Assembly (NCBI GenBank): GCA_964615975.1
Contig: CAZTTH010000007.1
Span: forward strand, 42,279-106,278
Length of the DNA: 64,000 bases
Reading direction: 5' to 3'
Source of the DNA: CAZTTH01 sp964615975
GTDB taxonomy: Bacteria; Verrucomicrobiota; Lentisphaeria; JABSQK01; JAJFLO01
Part shown: piece after piece, positions 45,840 to 55,674 of the stretch
Position numbering within the stretch: the first letter of the stretch is position 1
How the letters are laid out: each line of letters begins with the position of its first letter
The notes under the pieces: model-generated
Told to the model about the DNA's origin: nothing
Seen by the model: only the letters and a program-made list of their open reading frames with translations
The model's database searches: none
Translations under genes and position numbers: made by a program

Positions 45840-47831
45840 ATGATAAACTTTATCCATCCTTATTTTCTTTGGGCCTTGGCGGCGCTGGCAATTCCGGTAA
45901 TCCTGCATTTGATCAATCGCCGGATTGCTCCCCGGCTGGTATTCCCGACATTGCGATTTATTACCAAGGCACACCGATTAAGATCGGGCAACAAGCGCTT
46001 GGAAGAATGGCTGTTGCTGCTGGTCCGTCTCCTGATCCTGGCATTTCTGGCATTGTTGTTTGCGGCCCCATATCTGGCAGGCAACACCCCGCTTTCAGGT
46101 GCCAATAAGGAAGAAGTTATCATTTTTGTCGATCTTTCAATCAGTATGAATACTCCCCATTTTCATGATTATATTACCCGGGAAGCGGAAGCAATAATGG
46201 ATCGGCATCCGCATGCCCGCATCGCTTTACTGGCATCCTCGAACAAGATCGAAAAGACCATTCCGTTCGATCGTCCACGGCAAGAAATAATCAGTTATCT
46301 GGATTCGCTCACCCCGACAGCTCATGCGGGAAATCATTACTCGGCATTGTTGGAAATTAAAAAAATGTTCAGTGGCGGTGATCAGATTGCCCGTACGGTT
46401 TATCTGTTGACCGATTCCCAGCGGCATGATTGGGCCAGTTCGCAGATCCCGCCTTTGCAACTGACAGCCTCCATAATCATCGTTAATCCCCAAGATGCCG
46501 GCGCCGCGAATGTGGCCATTCTCAATGTCATGCCAGAAACCTTTGCCAAGGATGAGAAACGGAGATTGCGACTTGGGGTTCAGGCGCATAATTTTTCAGT
46601 GACTCCGGTAAAAGCCAAGCTTTTGTTGACGGTAGGCGATGCCATGGCGGAAGAAGAAATACTCATGCGCGGAAATTACACCGAAAAATTTTATGTTGAG
46701 TTGGAGAATATTGCCGCCAATACTGCCATAATATCATTGGAGATGAATGAACCCTATCAACCGGACAATAGCTATCATTTCTGGTGTGGTCCGCTGGCGC
46801 CAATCACGGTGGGAATTATGGCGGATTTGGAATCTGATCGCGGCAAGCAGGTCGATCTCTTTTTCCTCAGTCACGCGTTGGCGGTTGCTTTGCCGGGGAT
46901 GCCCCAGTATGATCTCAAGTTATTGCCGCCGGAATATATCTGGTCGAATCCCCTGACTCCGTTTGCGGCGGTATTTATCCTCGACGCAATTGCGAATTAC
47001 ACGGAAATGGAAATCGGGATCATCAAGGATTACCTCGCCAAAGGTGGAGCAATGATTTATTTGGTTGGGGGGCAGGCGCCAGAGTGTTTGGCCCGATTAC
47101 TGAAAGCTGGGATCACCTCGGCCCGTTTTACCGGTTTTAAGGGCGATGCGGGTCATGCGCGCTCTTTTTTTGTCTCGAGTGTGAATGAGAAGTCTTCCAT
47201 TACCAGTATCTTTAACAAAAATCACAGCGATCTCTTTCATATCCCAATCTATAAATTCGCCAAACTGGCTCCCGCAAGTGAAGCCCGGGTGTTGTTAACC
47301 ATTGATGATGAATATCCGTTTTTAATTCAGGAGAGCGGCGAAGGCGGTAATGTCTTTATCTTATCCACCAGCCTGGCGCCCAGTTGGAGTGAATTCCCGA
47401 CCTCCTATTCATTTCTGCCGCTCATGCATCAGATATTGACTTCGGTCCAATCAGGCAAACGCACCGGGATCGTTTCCGTCACGGTGGGCGAAAACCACCG
47501 TGACACCTTTATCGCCACCGGCTTGGATGAAAATCTCGATCTCAAGGAAGAACCTGGAGTGGAGATTGTTGCGGGCAAACCGGTGGAAAAAAATCTTACC
47601 CGGCGGGAATCCGATCTCGCCAAGGTGGATGACAATGAACTTATCTATCGCTTAACCGCGGTCACCCCGGAAGCGCTGTCGCTGAATCGTGTCGGCAAGG
47701 TAGTGGAAAACAATCGGCAGTCGTTGCGACCCCATTGTGCCTGGGCTTTGGTGGGATTATTCTTTGTCGAAGTATTACTCGCCAACCGCCGCCAGAGACA
47801 GCCTGAAAATATGGATTCTCTGGAGTGCTGA
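45840..47831 (+). CDS. BatA-like membrane protein with von Willebrand factor A domain
   Basis: 663 residues. The N-terminus MINFIHPYFLWALAALAIPV with two membrane helices and HLINRR is the aerotolerance BatA N-terminal domain. A vWA domain follows with the MIDAS start FVDLSISM (DxSxS). The middle part is beta-rich, and a helix near residue 640 (WALVGLFFVEVLLANRR) closes the protein. BatA-type proteins usually sit with MoxR ATPase and DUF58 genes in a chaperone-like operon; those are not present here. The start follows an ATAAATG context without a strong Shine-Dalgarno. Confidence 0.85.
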   Translation: MINFIHPYFLWALAALAIPVILHLINRRIAPRLVFPTLRFITKAHRLRSGNKRLEEWLLLLVRLLILAFLALLFAAPYLAGNTPLSGANKEEVIIFVDLSISMNTPHFHDYITREAEAIMDRHPHARIALLASSNKIEKTIPFDRPRQEIISYLDSLTPTAHAGNHYSALLEIKKMFSGGDQIARTVYLLTDSQRHDWASSQIPPLQLTASIIIVNPQDAGAANVAILNVMPETFAKDEKRRLRLGVQAHNFSVTPVKAKLLLTVGDAMAEEEILMRGNYTEKFYVELENIAANTAIISLEMNEPYQPDNSYHFWCGPLAPITVGIMADLESDRGKQVDLFFLSHALAVALPGMPQYDLKLLPPEYIWSNPLTPFAAVFILDAIANYTEMEIGIIKDYLAKGGAMIYLVGGQAPECLARLLKAGITSARFTGFKGDAGHARSFFVSSVNEKSSITSIFNKNHSDLFHIPIYKFAKLAPASEARVLLTIDDEYPFLIQESGEGGNVFILSTSLAPSWSEFPTSYSFLPLMHQILTSVQSGKRTGIVSVTVGENHRDTFIATGLDENLDLKEEPGVEIVAGKPVEKNLTRRESDLAKVDDNELIYRLTAVTPEALSLNRVGKVVENNRQSLRPHCAWALVGLFFVEVLLANRRQRQPENMDSLEC

Positions 47832-47922
47832 TTCAGCTCAATTGACAAATCGGCTGGATCCTTATCATTATGGAATATTCGCACTAACGATGATTTTGAA
47901 TATAATTACATCGAGCAACTAG

Positions 47923-48852
47923 ATGCACATCAATGAAGACGCCTTCCTGCACGAATTATTCCCCCGGTTAACTGTCGACCAAAAGGTGATAATTCCGCCG
48001 GGTGATGATTGCGCCGCCCTGTCATTGGGCGGTGATGAATTGCTGCTGCTCACGGTTGATCAAGTGGCTGGCGGGATTCATTATTATGATCATGCCGCGG
48101 CTCATCCCACTCCGCCACAATTGGCTGGCCGTAAACTGATGGCGCGTAATCTCAGTGATATCGCCGCCATGGGCGGGAAACCTGCCTACGCGTTATTAGC
48201 GCTGGCAGTTGCCAGCGCTATTCCGCGAGATTGGCTGGATGAATTTACCCGGGGAGTGCTGCAATGTGCCGGTGAATATGGCGTCCATATCATCGGTGGA
48301 GATCTGTCGTCAGCGCGGGCTGAAGTGGCAAGTCTGACGCTGTTGGGATGGGTGAACGCAGAGCGGGTTTGTAAACGTGATCAGGCGCAAGCGGGGGACG
48401 CGATTTTTATAACCGGTCAATTTGGGGCGTCTTTAAGTACCGGAAAACATCTAACTTTCCAACCGCGTTTGGCCGAAGCCCAATGGCTGGCGGAGCATCG
48501 CTTTGCCAGGGCGATGATCGATGTGAGTGACGGGTTGTTGCAAGATCTGCGGCGCCTTTGTCTGGCATCCCGCCTCGATGCGATCATCGATGAAACTCAG
48601 ATCCCGCGCACCATTTATGAAGCCGGGATGGTGACCCTGAATGAAGCCTTGCTCGATGGCGAGGATTATGAATTGATATTTGCCGTTTCGCCCCAGCATA
48701 AAGAGCAGCTTCTCGCCCAATGGCCGTTTGCGCTATCCCTTACTGACATCGGTCACTTTGCCGATGTCAAAACGCGCCCCTCGGTTTACAATCTTGATGG
48801 GCTCGATTTGGCAACTGTTTTTGGTCCTGGATACGCTCATTTTTCGCCTTAG
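47923..48852 (+). CDS. thiL: Thiamine-monophosphate kinase
   Basis: Phosphorylates thiamine phosphate to thiamine diphosphate, the active cofactor. The 309-residue protein has the PurM-like ATP/Mg motifs IIPPGDDCAALSLG, TVDQVAGGIHY, ARNLSDIAAMGGKP, GGDLSSA, DVSDGLLQDL and DGEDYELIF. All family signatures are present and the length is normal. It converges with the rhodanese lipoprotein gene, leaving only 19 bases between the stops. Confidence 0.94.
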   Translation: MHINEDAFLHELFPRLTVDQKVIIPPGDDCAALSLGGDELLLLTVDQVAGGIHYYDHAAAHPTPPQLAGRKLMARNLSDIAAMGGKPAYALLALAVASAIPRDWLDEFTRGVLQCAGEYGVHIIGGDLSSARAEVASLTLLGWVNAERVCKRDQAQAGDAIFITGQFGASLSTGKHLTFQPRLAEAQWLAEHRFARAMIDVSDGLLQDLRRLCLASRLDAIIDETQIPRTIYEAGMVTLNEALLDGEDYELIFAVSPQHKEQLLAQWPFALSLTDIGHFADVKTRPSVYNLDGLDLATVFGPGYAHFSP

Positions 48853-48871
48853 TTAATGGCATATCATCATC

Positions 48872-49408
48872 TCAATGCCAGGGCGCCCGAAGTTTTTCGT
48901 TCAACAGTTTCCCCCAATTCGCATCGTAAGGATGAACATGGGTTGCCGGACGATCCCCCTGGACAACGGGATTGCCTTCATTGGCCCACTTGAAAATTGA
49001 ACCCTCAAGATTATAGACATGGGAAAAACCTGCCTGCTGTAGCTTTCGCGCCATTTTTGATGAGCGATATCCGACGGAACAATAGACCACGATCGGAGTG
49101 CTTTTGTCCAGGTTTCCAAGCGCCGTCACGATATTCGAACCTGGATTAAGATATCGCGCATTGAGGATGTGACTGACAACGAATTCCTCTTCTTCCCGGG
49201 TATCGAAAATCATTGGTGGCGGGCGATTTCTATCTCTCACCCAGGCGGCGAACTCCTGCGTTGTTATCTGCTGTACCTCGGGAAATTCCCGGGGGATGGA
49301 TGCCAATACTTCCGTCCATCTCGATGTCCCCATGTCATTGCCACATCCGGAAAAGGATAACAGGCCTCCTAGCAGTAGGAATGGATAATATCGGAGGAAT
49401 AGTTTCAT
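48872..49408 (-). CDS. Rhodanese-domain lipoprotein
   Basis: 178 residues. The N-terminus is a lipoprotein signal peptide (MKLFLRYYPFLLLGGLLSF then SGC, with Cys at about residue 22). The rhodanese domain covers about residues 45-150 and keeps the active-site loop VVYCSVGYRS and the IFDTREEEEF motif. Such secreted rhodaneses are thought to act in sulfur transfer or redox chemistry in the periplasm. pyrD and a rhomboid protease gene lie upstream on the same strand, but a 167-base gap separates them. Confidence 0.88.
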   Translation of the reverse strand: MKLFLRYYPFLLLGGLLSFSGCGNDMGTSRWTEVLASIPREFPEVQQITTQEFAAWVRDRNRPPPMIFDTREEEEFVVSHILNARYLNPGSNIVTALGNLDKSTPIVVYCSVGYRSSKMARKLQQAGFSHVYNLEGSIFKWANEGNPVVQGDRPATHVHPYDANWGKLLNEKLRAPWH

Positions 49409-49575
49409 GGGGTTGTTCTCAATTTATGAATATATGCCCAAGAGTGAATATAATTTTATAAAAAACAACCGCGGCAGTAAATATTCAGTTAATTCCCGCT
49501 TCTGTGTCTCAGGCAGGGAGGTCACAACCGCTGTTTCAATCGTTCTGCTCCCCAGTAGAATGTGGTAAGAAATTT

Positions 49576-50508
49576 TTATTTTTCCAGCTCTATTTGGCCG
49601 ATCAGCTGATTGATTGAAGTCAACTCATGACGTGCGAGATATGATTTAATCCCGGCAATCACCCGCAGGGGGGTTTGGGGATCCGCAAACAGGGCCGTTC
49701 CGATGGCGATGGCTGATGCGCCGGCAAGAAAAAACTCAATCGCATCTTCCGCGCTGACGATACCCCCCATGGCGATGATTGGCACATTCACCACTTTCGC
49801 CACATCATAAACGATCTTCAGAGCGATCGGTTTGATGCATGGTCCGCTGAGACCGCCGCTGACCGAAGAAATCCTTGGTTTCCGGGTTTCAATATCGATG
49901 GCCATGGCAGGATAGGTATTGATCAGCGCCAGCAGGTCGGATCCATTGTCGACCATGCGCGCGGCAAAATCGGCGATGGCGGTCACATTCGGGCTGAGCT
50001 TGGTGATCAATGGCAATGAGGTTGCATTTCGCACTGCTTGAACCACATTCCCCGCGAGAATGGGGTTGGTGCCGAAAACCTTACCGCCTTCCTTGATATT
50101 AGGGCAGGAGATATTGATTTCCAATGCGGCAATCCCTGATTTTTCAGCGTCCAATCGACGAGCGACTTCCACATAATCATCAATGGTTTTCCCCCAAATG
50201 TTGACGACCACCGCAGTATCCAGGGTGCGCAGGAAGGGAAGATAGTCGGGATGCGCGATGAATTTTTCGATGCCAGGATTCTGCAAGCCGATGGAATTGA
50301 TCAACCCACATTCGACTTCCGTGGTACGCGGTGGACGATTGCCATGAGATGGGAATGGCGACACCCCCTTGACCGTAATCCCCCCCAATTGATTGATGGG
50401 AACAAGGTCGGCATATTCCTTGCCAAAGCCGAAAGTTCCGGACGCGGTCAATACCGGATTGCGTAACCGCAATGCCCCCAAAGAAACCGCTAAATCGACT
50501 TCCATCAT
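49576..50508 (-). CDS. pyrD: Dihydroorotate dehydrogenase, class 1B-like catalytic subunit
   Basis: Oxidises dihydroorotate to orotate in pyrimidine synthesis. The 310-residue protein has LRNPVLTASGTFGFG, GGITVKGVSPFP, NSIGLQNPG, and NISCPNIKEGG, which contains the class 1 catalytic cysteine; FMN-binding GGIVSAEDAIEF and GASAIAIGTALF close the barrel. Class 1B enzymes need the electron-transfer subunit PyrK, which is not adjacent. The start overlaps the stop of the upstream rhomboid gene by one base (TAATG), implying translational coupling. Confidence 0.93.
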   Translation of the reverse strand: MMEVDLAVSLGALRLRNPVLTASGTFGFGKEYADLVPINQLGGITVKGVSPFPSHGNRPPRTTEVECGLINSIGLQNPGIEKFIAHPDYLPFLRTLDTAVVVNIWGKTIDDYVEVARRLDAEKSGIAALEINISCPNIKEGGKVFGTNPILAGNVVQAVRNATSLPLITKLSPNVTAIADFAARMVDNGSDLLALINTYPAMAIDIETRKPRISSVSGGLSGPCIKPIALKIVYDVAKVVNVPIIAMGGIVSAEDAIEFFLAGASAIAIGTALFADPQTPLRVIAGIKSYLARHELTSINQLIGQIELEK

Positions 50509-51446
50509 TAACTGCGATCCTTTAGTTTTTCGCGCGCCATTTCAAGTATTTTTTTCTCCTGCGGGGTCAGGCTTTTCATCCCATATTTCCCGATTTTATC
50601 GAGGATCGGATCGACACTGGCGCTGATTAATTCATCATCAGGAATAGGGGGATCATTTTCATGAAAGGTAAAGGGGGGGTGAGGTGGCCTGCGGATACGA
50701 AAAAAGGATTTGAGTGCAGATGCCAATCCGGAAAGTATATTCCCCAACGGATGCGACTTGTGCCGCATTCGGCCGCCGGACCCACTTTCGGGCATGATAA
50801 ACTTTATATAAATAAATCCTCCTAGTAATCCGCCCAAATGGGCAAGGTGGGCAATGCCCGTATGCATCTGACTGAGCATCACTATATCGATGATTGCCAG
50901 GCAGATCACCAAGGTTTTGGCGCGCAGCACCACGGGGGGGAACAAGAGAAAAAGCTGGATATCGGGAAAGAGAATGGCGACGGCTGCCATGACCCCAAAA
51001 ATCGCGCCACTGGCGCCGATGACCGGCACTTTCGAATCGAAATTGAACATCAGCCAGATGAGGGCTCCCAAAATCCCGCTCATGATATAAAGTTTAATAA
51101 AGCCTGGAGTCCCAATATGACTTTCCACCAAGCGGCCAAAGAGATACAGTGCCCACATGTTAAAAAGCAAATGCATGAAACTCCCGTGCACAAACATGTA
51201 AGTGATAAACCGCCAGAATTCTATTAATGTTGGAACACTGAGCCAGAGGTATGAGGTAATCCCGCCCTGACCACCGAAGGTACTGGGAGAGTAGGGCGTG
51301 GGTTGCCGATTAGTCATTAATTGCAGGATAAAAATGATGATATTAAACACAATGATTTTATTGACAATATAGCCTTGAGATCCTCCTCCTGGAGAAGAGG
51401 ATTTATAATTCCACTCATAACGCATGTAATCACGATCGTCCAACAT
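50508..51446 (-). CDS. Rhomboid-family intramembrane serine protease
   Basis: 312 residues. Six membrane helices are predicted in residues 25-225. The catalytic Ser lies in VIGASGAIFGVMAA and the His in AHLAHLGGLLGGFIY; the L1-loop region FWRFITYMFVHGSFMHLLFN carries the conserved HxxxxHxxxN. The C-terminal ~90 residues are cytoplasmic, proline- and charge-rich, with a short helical tail. Substrates are unknown. It is the first gene of a coupled pair with pyrD. Confidence 0.92.
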   Translation of the reverse strand: MLDDRDYMRYEWNYKSSSPGGGSQGYIVNKIIVFNIIIFILQLMTNRQPTPYSPSTFGGQGGITSYLWLSVPTLIEFWRFITYMFVHGSFMHLLFNMWALYLFGRLVESHIGTPGFIKLYIMSGILGALIWLMFNFDSKVPVIGASGAIFGVMAAVAILFPDIQLFLLFPPVVLRAKTLVICLAIIDIVMLSQMHTGIAHLAHLGGLLGGFIYIKFIMPESGSGGRMRHKSHPLGNILSGLASALKSFFRIRRPPHPPFTFHENDPPIPDDELISASVDPILDKIGKYGMKSLTPQEKKILEMAREKLKDRS

Positions 51447-51744
51447 GGTTTCGCTTCCTGGGGTTAAATTGATGTATTAGCGGATGCATCAGGTTTTTCT
51501 GGCGGCATATATTATTTCCACTCACCATGGGTTTGGGTATTCAAAAGAGTGTCAGTCAATCAACCACAAAATGATCTCCTTTGCTATTCAAGAAGAATGG
51601 CATATCATTTTAAGCGACTATCCGCCATGAAAAGTTGGTAGTGGCTGATCGGAGAATAAATTATAATTAAAACCTCATATGGTCGATTTATCAACCAGTG
51701 GCACTCGATAAAATTCGCATGAACCCAAAAAAAACGACTTGAAG

Positions 51745-53058
51745 ATGGCGACACACAAATACATTTCGTGGCATAATCTGGTGTTGGCATTCGTGGTGGT
51801 CTGGTTCTCGTTTCCAGTGAAGGCCGATTCTCAAGGTTCACTGCGTTTGCCTGATAATCAAGAGCCGTCAGTGGAATATTCATGGCTTGAAGCCTATCAA
51901 AATTTTCTCAGGGCTCAAGTCGAAGAAATTAGCGGCGAATTTCAAACGGCCATAGATCGGTATCGGGAGGCAGAAATTTTATTCGCCCAACTCCAAGCTC
52001 AATTTCCTTCCTGGTCCCCTGATTGGATTGTCCAACGCTTGAACCAATGCCGGGAAAAAATCAAAACATTAGAACATATGGACGGTAAATCCGCCATTCC
52101 ATTTGATCGTGAAGCACAATTGGGATTATTGATCAAGGAGGTGGGAAAATTGGTCTGGGCATTAGCCGAGACGAATTTCCTTTTGACCGATTATCATCAA
52201 TTAAAATTGACCCACCAGGCGTTAATCGAAACCAATCAGTCCCTGACACTCATGTTGGCCCAGTTGAAAGATAAGAATCGCCGATTGACGGCATCATCCA
52301 TGATCGATTCTGGTCACGATTCCTCTACTAATTCAGTACTTATTAAATTAAATAATGCCCTTTCCGAGGAGCGCAGGCAGCAGGAAAATCTGCGCCAACA
52401 TATCGTTGGAATGGAAAGGCAACTCTTGGAATTAAAAGAAAAGTTGAAGGTGATATCTTTGGAGAAAGAAGAGAGCCAGAGAGAGTTGGGAACTCAACAT
52501 CAAGATCAGGAGGAGATGGGGAAAACGATCAGTAAATATCAAAAATTGCTCACCGAGCTGACCGATAAAAATGCGTTGCTGGGTCAAGACAATGCACAAA
52601 AGGCATTGCTAATTGAGGAGTTAAAGGATTACATTAACTGGCAAAACACCATGCTGAATGATTTTCAGGCGGAACCCCAGGCAACTCTTCTCCAGAAAAT
52701 CAGCCTGCAGGAAGGTGAAATTCAACGATTGAAGCTTGAAGTCCAACGGCATGAGCAAAGGCAGATTAACAAGCAAAATGAAATTGTTATGAAACATTTG
52801 GATTGGGACAAAATCCAAATGATGAATCAACGATTGCGCAATCAGATCGATGAATTAATCATCCGCTTGCAGCAAGCTCAAAATAACGAGCGGATTGCCC
52901 ATCAAGAATCGGTCACAAGACAAAATGAAATTGACCAGTTAAAACAACATCGGGATGAATTGGAAAGAAAATGGAATGCTCAGTTACTTGTTAACCAACA
53001 ACTTATCCATACCTTAACCAATTCATTCCCAGCAACGGCAAACCAACCCAAACCATAA
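51745..53058 (+). CDS. Secreted TPR/coiled-coil protein of unknown function
   Basis: About 437 residues from the ATG at 51745 (preferred to the TTG at 51739). A signal peptide ends near FSFPVKADSQ. Residues ~35-95 hold a TPR-like helical pair, AYQNFLRAQVEE...AIDRYREAEILF followed by FPSWSPDWIVQRLNQC, a pattern known from PVC-type secreted proteins. The rest, residues ~105-430, is a long heptad-rich coiled coil. No enzymatic motif. The prc protease gene starts 50 bases downstream on the same strand with its own Shine-Dalgarno, so the two may be co-transcribed. Confidence 0.75.
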   Translation: MATHKYISWHNLVLAFVVVWFSFPVKADSQGSLRLPDNQEPSVEYSWLEAYQNFLRAQVEEISGEFQTAIDRYREAEILFAQLQAQFPSWSPDWIVQRLNQCREKIKTLEHMDGKSAIPFDREAQLGLLIKEVGKLVWALAETNFLLTDYHQLKLTHQALIETNQSLTLMLAQLKDKNRRLTASSMIDSGHDSSTNSVLIKLNNALSEERRQQENLRQHIVGMERQLLELKEKLKVISLEKEESQRELGTQHQDQEEMGKTISKYQKLLTELTDKNALLGQDNAQKALLIEELKDYINWQNTMLNDFQAEPQATLLQKISLQEGEIQRLKLEVQRHEQRQINKQNEIVMKHLDWDKIQMMNQRLRNQIDELIIRLQQAQNNERIAHQESVTRQNEIDQLKQHRDELERKWNAQLLVNQQLIHTLTNSFPATANQPKP

Positions 53059-53067
53059 CCGGTCAAT

Positions 53068-53080
53068 GAAACCTGGTTTC
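53068..53080. repeat. 13-bp palindrome between coiled-coil gene and prc
   Basis: GAAACC-T-GGTTTC is perfectly symmetric. It is too short and lacks the T run of a terminator; an attenuating hairpin or protein site is possible. Confidence 0.3.
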
Positions 53081-53095
53081 CTGACCCATCAAGAA

Positions 53096-53101
53096 TAAGG
53101 A
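53096..53101 (+). promoter_or_regulatory. Ribosome binding site of prc
   Basis: TAAGGA, 7 bases before the ATG at 53109. Supports the chosen start of the protease. Confidence 0.6.
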
Positions 53102-53108
53102 TATTCGT

Positions 53109-55322
53109 ATGCGTTATCTAACCCTATTAAAATCCCGTTATTTCTCCTATTTTCTCCTGATAGTTTCCTCTGGCTATCTGTACTCGCAATTTACTGTCAG
53201 CGAATTGGATTCAGTCACCGGCATAACCACCCAGCCTACACCGACAGAAGCGGCGCCGGCATCCAGAACCATAACGGAAATGGATCAGAATATTGCCAAG
53301 ATCGTTGCGCGATTGATACAGGATTATCATTATGAAGCTAAAAAGCTGAATGATGCATTATCAGAAACTGTATATGAAGAATATTTTCTCAAACTTGACC
53401 CCAATCGCTATTTTTTCCTGGAAAGCGACATCCAGGATTTTAAGAGTGAACAATATAAACTGGATGATGCGTTGACTGCCGGGAATGTCGATTTTGCCTT
53501 CACTGTGTTCGCGCGTTTTCTTCAGCGGGTCAAGGAACGGGTGGATTACATAAAAAATCATATCAATGATCAATTTGATTTGGATGGTGATGAAGAAATG
53601 GTGATTGATCGCAGTGATATGCCTTGGGCGAAGGATACTGCCGAACTCGATGATCTCTGGCGCAAGCGACTGATGAATCAATTTCTGATCGATGAGTTTA
53701 TCGCCGAGAAAGAAGAAAAGGAAAAGCATGAGAAAAGCATGAAAGAGGGGGAAGTCAGCGATATCAGTCAGCCCAAGGAGCCTTTGACGCAACGGATAAT
53801 CAAGCAATATGAAAATTACTATCACACCATTTTTGAGGCTGATGATGTGGAAGTTATCGAGCATTATCTGACGGCGTTATTGAAAGTGTATGACCCTCAT
53901 TCCAGTTATCTCAACTGGCGTTCGCTTGAGGATTTTGATATTTCCATGAAGCTTTCTCTTCAAGGAATCGGTGCGACATTGAAATCCGTGGGGGGCTACA
54001 CCGAAATCGTCGATCTCATAACCGGCGGGCCTGCCGATAAGGATGGCCGTTTACAGCCTGGGGATCGCATCATCGCGGTGGCCCAGAAGAATGAAGCGCC
54101 GGTCAATGTGGTGGATATGCCTTTGAATAAAGTTGTTCGTTATATCCGCGGGCCGAAGGGGACCGAGGTGAGTTTGCAGATTATTCGCTCGAACGGCAAT
54201 CCCTTTTTAATCCGATTGATCCGTGATGAGGTTCAATTGAAAGATCAGGAAGCACAGGGAAAGGTTGTCATTCGGGAATTGCCGGAAATGACGAAATTAA
54301 ATCTGGGAGTGATCGATATCCCATCATTTTATGCTGATTTTGAAGGGTTGAAAGCAGGAATCAAGGATGCCAAGAGCACATCAAGCGATGTCCGCAAGAT
54401 CATCGATGGCATGTATAAAAACGATCATATTCAGGGATTAATCATCGATTTGCGGTCAAATGGGGGAGGGAGTTTGGAAGAAGCCATAAATCTCACGGGT
54501 CTTTTTATCCCGGAAGGTCCGGTAGTTCAAGTGCGCAGCCGTAAAGGGGTAGATGTCCGCAATGATAATGACAACGGGTTTTATTTCAATATCCCCTTGT
54601 TGATCATGGTCAATCGCTCCAGCGCCTCGGCATCAGAGATTTTTTCTGGGGCAATCAAGGATTATGGACGTGGCGTGGTAGTGGGCGACCAAATGACTCA
54701 TGGCAAAGGCACCGTGCAAACGGTCTTGAAGCTTGATCGATTTAATGTTTTTCGTGATCAAAAACCCGGAGCAATGAAGTATACCATGGCCAAGTTTTAT
54801 CGGGTCACCGGCGCGTCAACTCAGAACAAAGGGATTACACCAGATATAATTTTTGGTTCGTTCCTGGATTATATGGATATTGGAGAATCAAATCTGGATC
54901 ATGTCATGCCGTGGGATGAAATCGCTCCCGCCGAAATCGTCAAACCCATGGATATCAGCGGGTTAATACCAGAGTTGAAAGCGCGATCGCAAAAGCGGTT
55001 ACAAGCAAATAACGAATATCAAATTTTAATGGAAGACATACAGAACTATGCGGAACGCCGGCAACTAAAAACCATCCCGCTGAATCGAGAAAAACGCCAG
55101 AAATACCGGGAAGAGGATGAATATTGGTCGGAAAAAAGCAAGGCAGTGTTAGGTAAGAGTAAAACAAAAAAATCCAAAGTTCCAAATGGAGAAGAAACGG
55201 AACCAGAGGACGATCATGATTTATATCTCGAAGAAGGCCTCAATATCCTTGCGGATTTGGTCACCCTTGCGAATAAAAGTTTGATTGCCGGCAAAGCGAA
55301 TAAGTCCGGAGAACACAATTAG
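53109..55322 (+). CDS. prc: Carboxy-terminal processing (tail-specific) protease Prc
   Basis: Periplasmic S41 protease that degrades or trims proteins, including cell-wall enzymes and lipoproteins, from their C-termini. The 737-residue protein has an N-terminal signal/anchor, the Prc N-terminal helical domain (LDPNRYFFLESDIQDF), a PDZ domain (~270-370, with GIGATLKSVGGYTEI and GDRIIAV), the protease core with the Ser in NRSSASASEIF (~505) and the Lys in HGKGTVQTV (~533), and the C-terminal DUF3340-like region (NKGITPDIIF to the charged tail). Length is close to the 680-750 usual for Prc. It is followed by a cluster of palindromic repeats. Confidence 0.94.
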   Translation: MRYLTLLKSRYFSYFLLIVSSGYLYSQFTVSELDSVTGITTQPTPTEAAPASRTITEMDQNIAKIVARLIQDYHYEAKKLNDALSETVYEEYFLKLDPNRYFFLESDIQDFKSEQYKLDDALTAGNVDFAFTVFARFLQRVKERVDYIKNHINDQFDLDGDEEMVIDRSDMPWAKDTAELDDLWRKRLMNQFLIDEFIAEKEEKEKHEKSMKEGEVSDISQPKEPLTQRIIKQYENYYHTIFEADDVEVIEHYLTALLKVYDPHSSYLNWRSLEDFDISMKLSLQGIGATLKSVGGYTEIVDLITGGPADKDGRLQPGDRIIAVAQKNEAPVNVVDMPLNKVVRYIRGPKGTEVSLQIIRSNGNPFLIRLIRDEVQLKDQEAQGKVVIRELPEMTKLNLGVIDIPSFYADFEGLKAGIKDAKSTSSDVRKIIDGMYKNDHIQGLIIDLRSNGGGSLEEAINLTGLFIPEGPVVQVRSRKGVDVRNDNDNGFYFNIPLLIMVNRSSASASEIFSGAIKDYGRGVVVGDQMTHGKGTVQTVLKLDRFNVFRDQKPGAMKYTMAKFYRVTGASTQNKGITPDIIFGSFLDYMDIGESNLDHVMPWDEIAPAEIVKPMDISGLIPELKARSQKRLQANNEYQILMEDIQNYAERRQLKTIPLNREKRQKYREEDEYWSEKSKAVLGKSKTKKSKVPNGEETEPEDDHDLYLEEGLNILADLVTLANKSLIAGKANKSGEHN

Positions 55323-55495
55323 CTGCTTGGAGACCTCAATTTATCATCTTCCTGTACCGCAGGACAAGAAAATTTAATGGTTTCCACACCCCAATTTTAT
55401 CCTGCCATTCGGCAGGATGTGTTTAGCGTAAACATCGAGGGTAATCAGTGTTGGAGACCAGTCCCGCATTGTGCGTTTTTAGCGTCGGCGCGAGT

Positions 55496-55511
55496 ACAGG
55501 CTTCAGCCTGT
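55496..55511. repeat. Short palindrome (ACAGGCT type)
   Basis: ACAGGCT-TC-AGCCTGT is perfect. The surrounding GTACAGGCTTCAGCCTG resembles widespread REP-like units of environmental bacteria. Confidence 0.6.
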
Positions 55512-55538
55512 TCCGCTCTTCGACCGTCATCGGAAGCA

Positions 55539-55555
55539 GTCCCGCATTGCGGGAC
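55539..55555. repeat. Short palindrome (GTCCCGC type)
   Basis: GTCCCGC-ATT-GCGGGAC is perfect. A degenerate copy, AGTCCCGCATTGTGCG, lies at 55460-55475. Confidence 0.65.
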
Positions 55556-55601
55556 GGTACTCTAACGGGGTTACACCAATGATAGTCACATCTTCACCTG
55601 A

Positions 55602-55647
55602 CGCTGTTGGAGTCCAGTCCCGCCCCCGGGACTGGACTCCAACAGCG
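55602..55647. repeat. Large perfect hairpin (21-bp stem, 4-base loop)
   Basis: The left arm CGCTGTTGGAGTCCAGTCCC continues with one G; the right arm is its exact complement ending ACTCCAACAGCG; the loop is CCCC. A stem this long without mismatches is the signature of a recently formed or mobile palindromic element and would also strongly block transcription. Confidence 0.85.
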
Positions 55648-55659
55648 CTAAACTCATCC

Positions 55660-55674
55660 GCGGACAACGTCCGC
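55660..55674. repeat. Short palindrome (GCGGAC type)
   Basis: GCGGAC-AAC-GTCCGC is perfect and lies 12 bases after the large hairpin. Confidence 0.6.

Noticed and set aside
48853..48871. Shared terminator between thiL and the rhodanese gene
   Set aside because: The 19-base gap is too short and shows no hairpin.
55377..55565. 62-codon plus-strand frame after prc
   Set aside because: It consists of palindromic repeat sequence, has no ribosome binding site and its composition is not protein-like.
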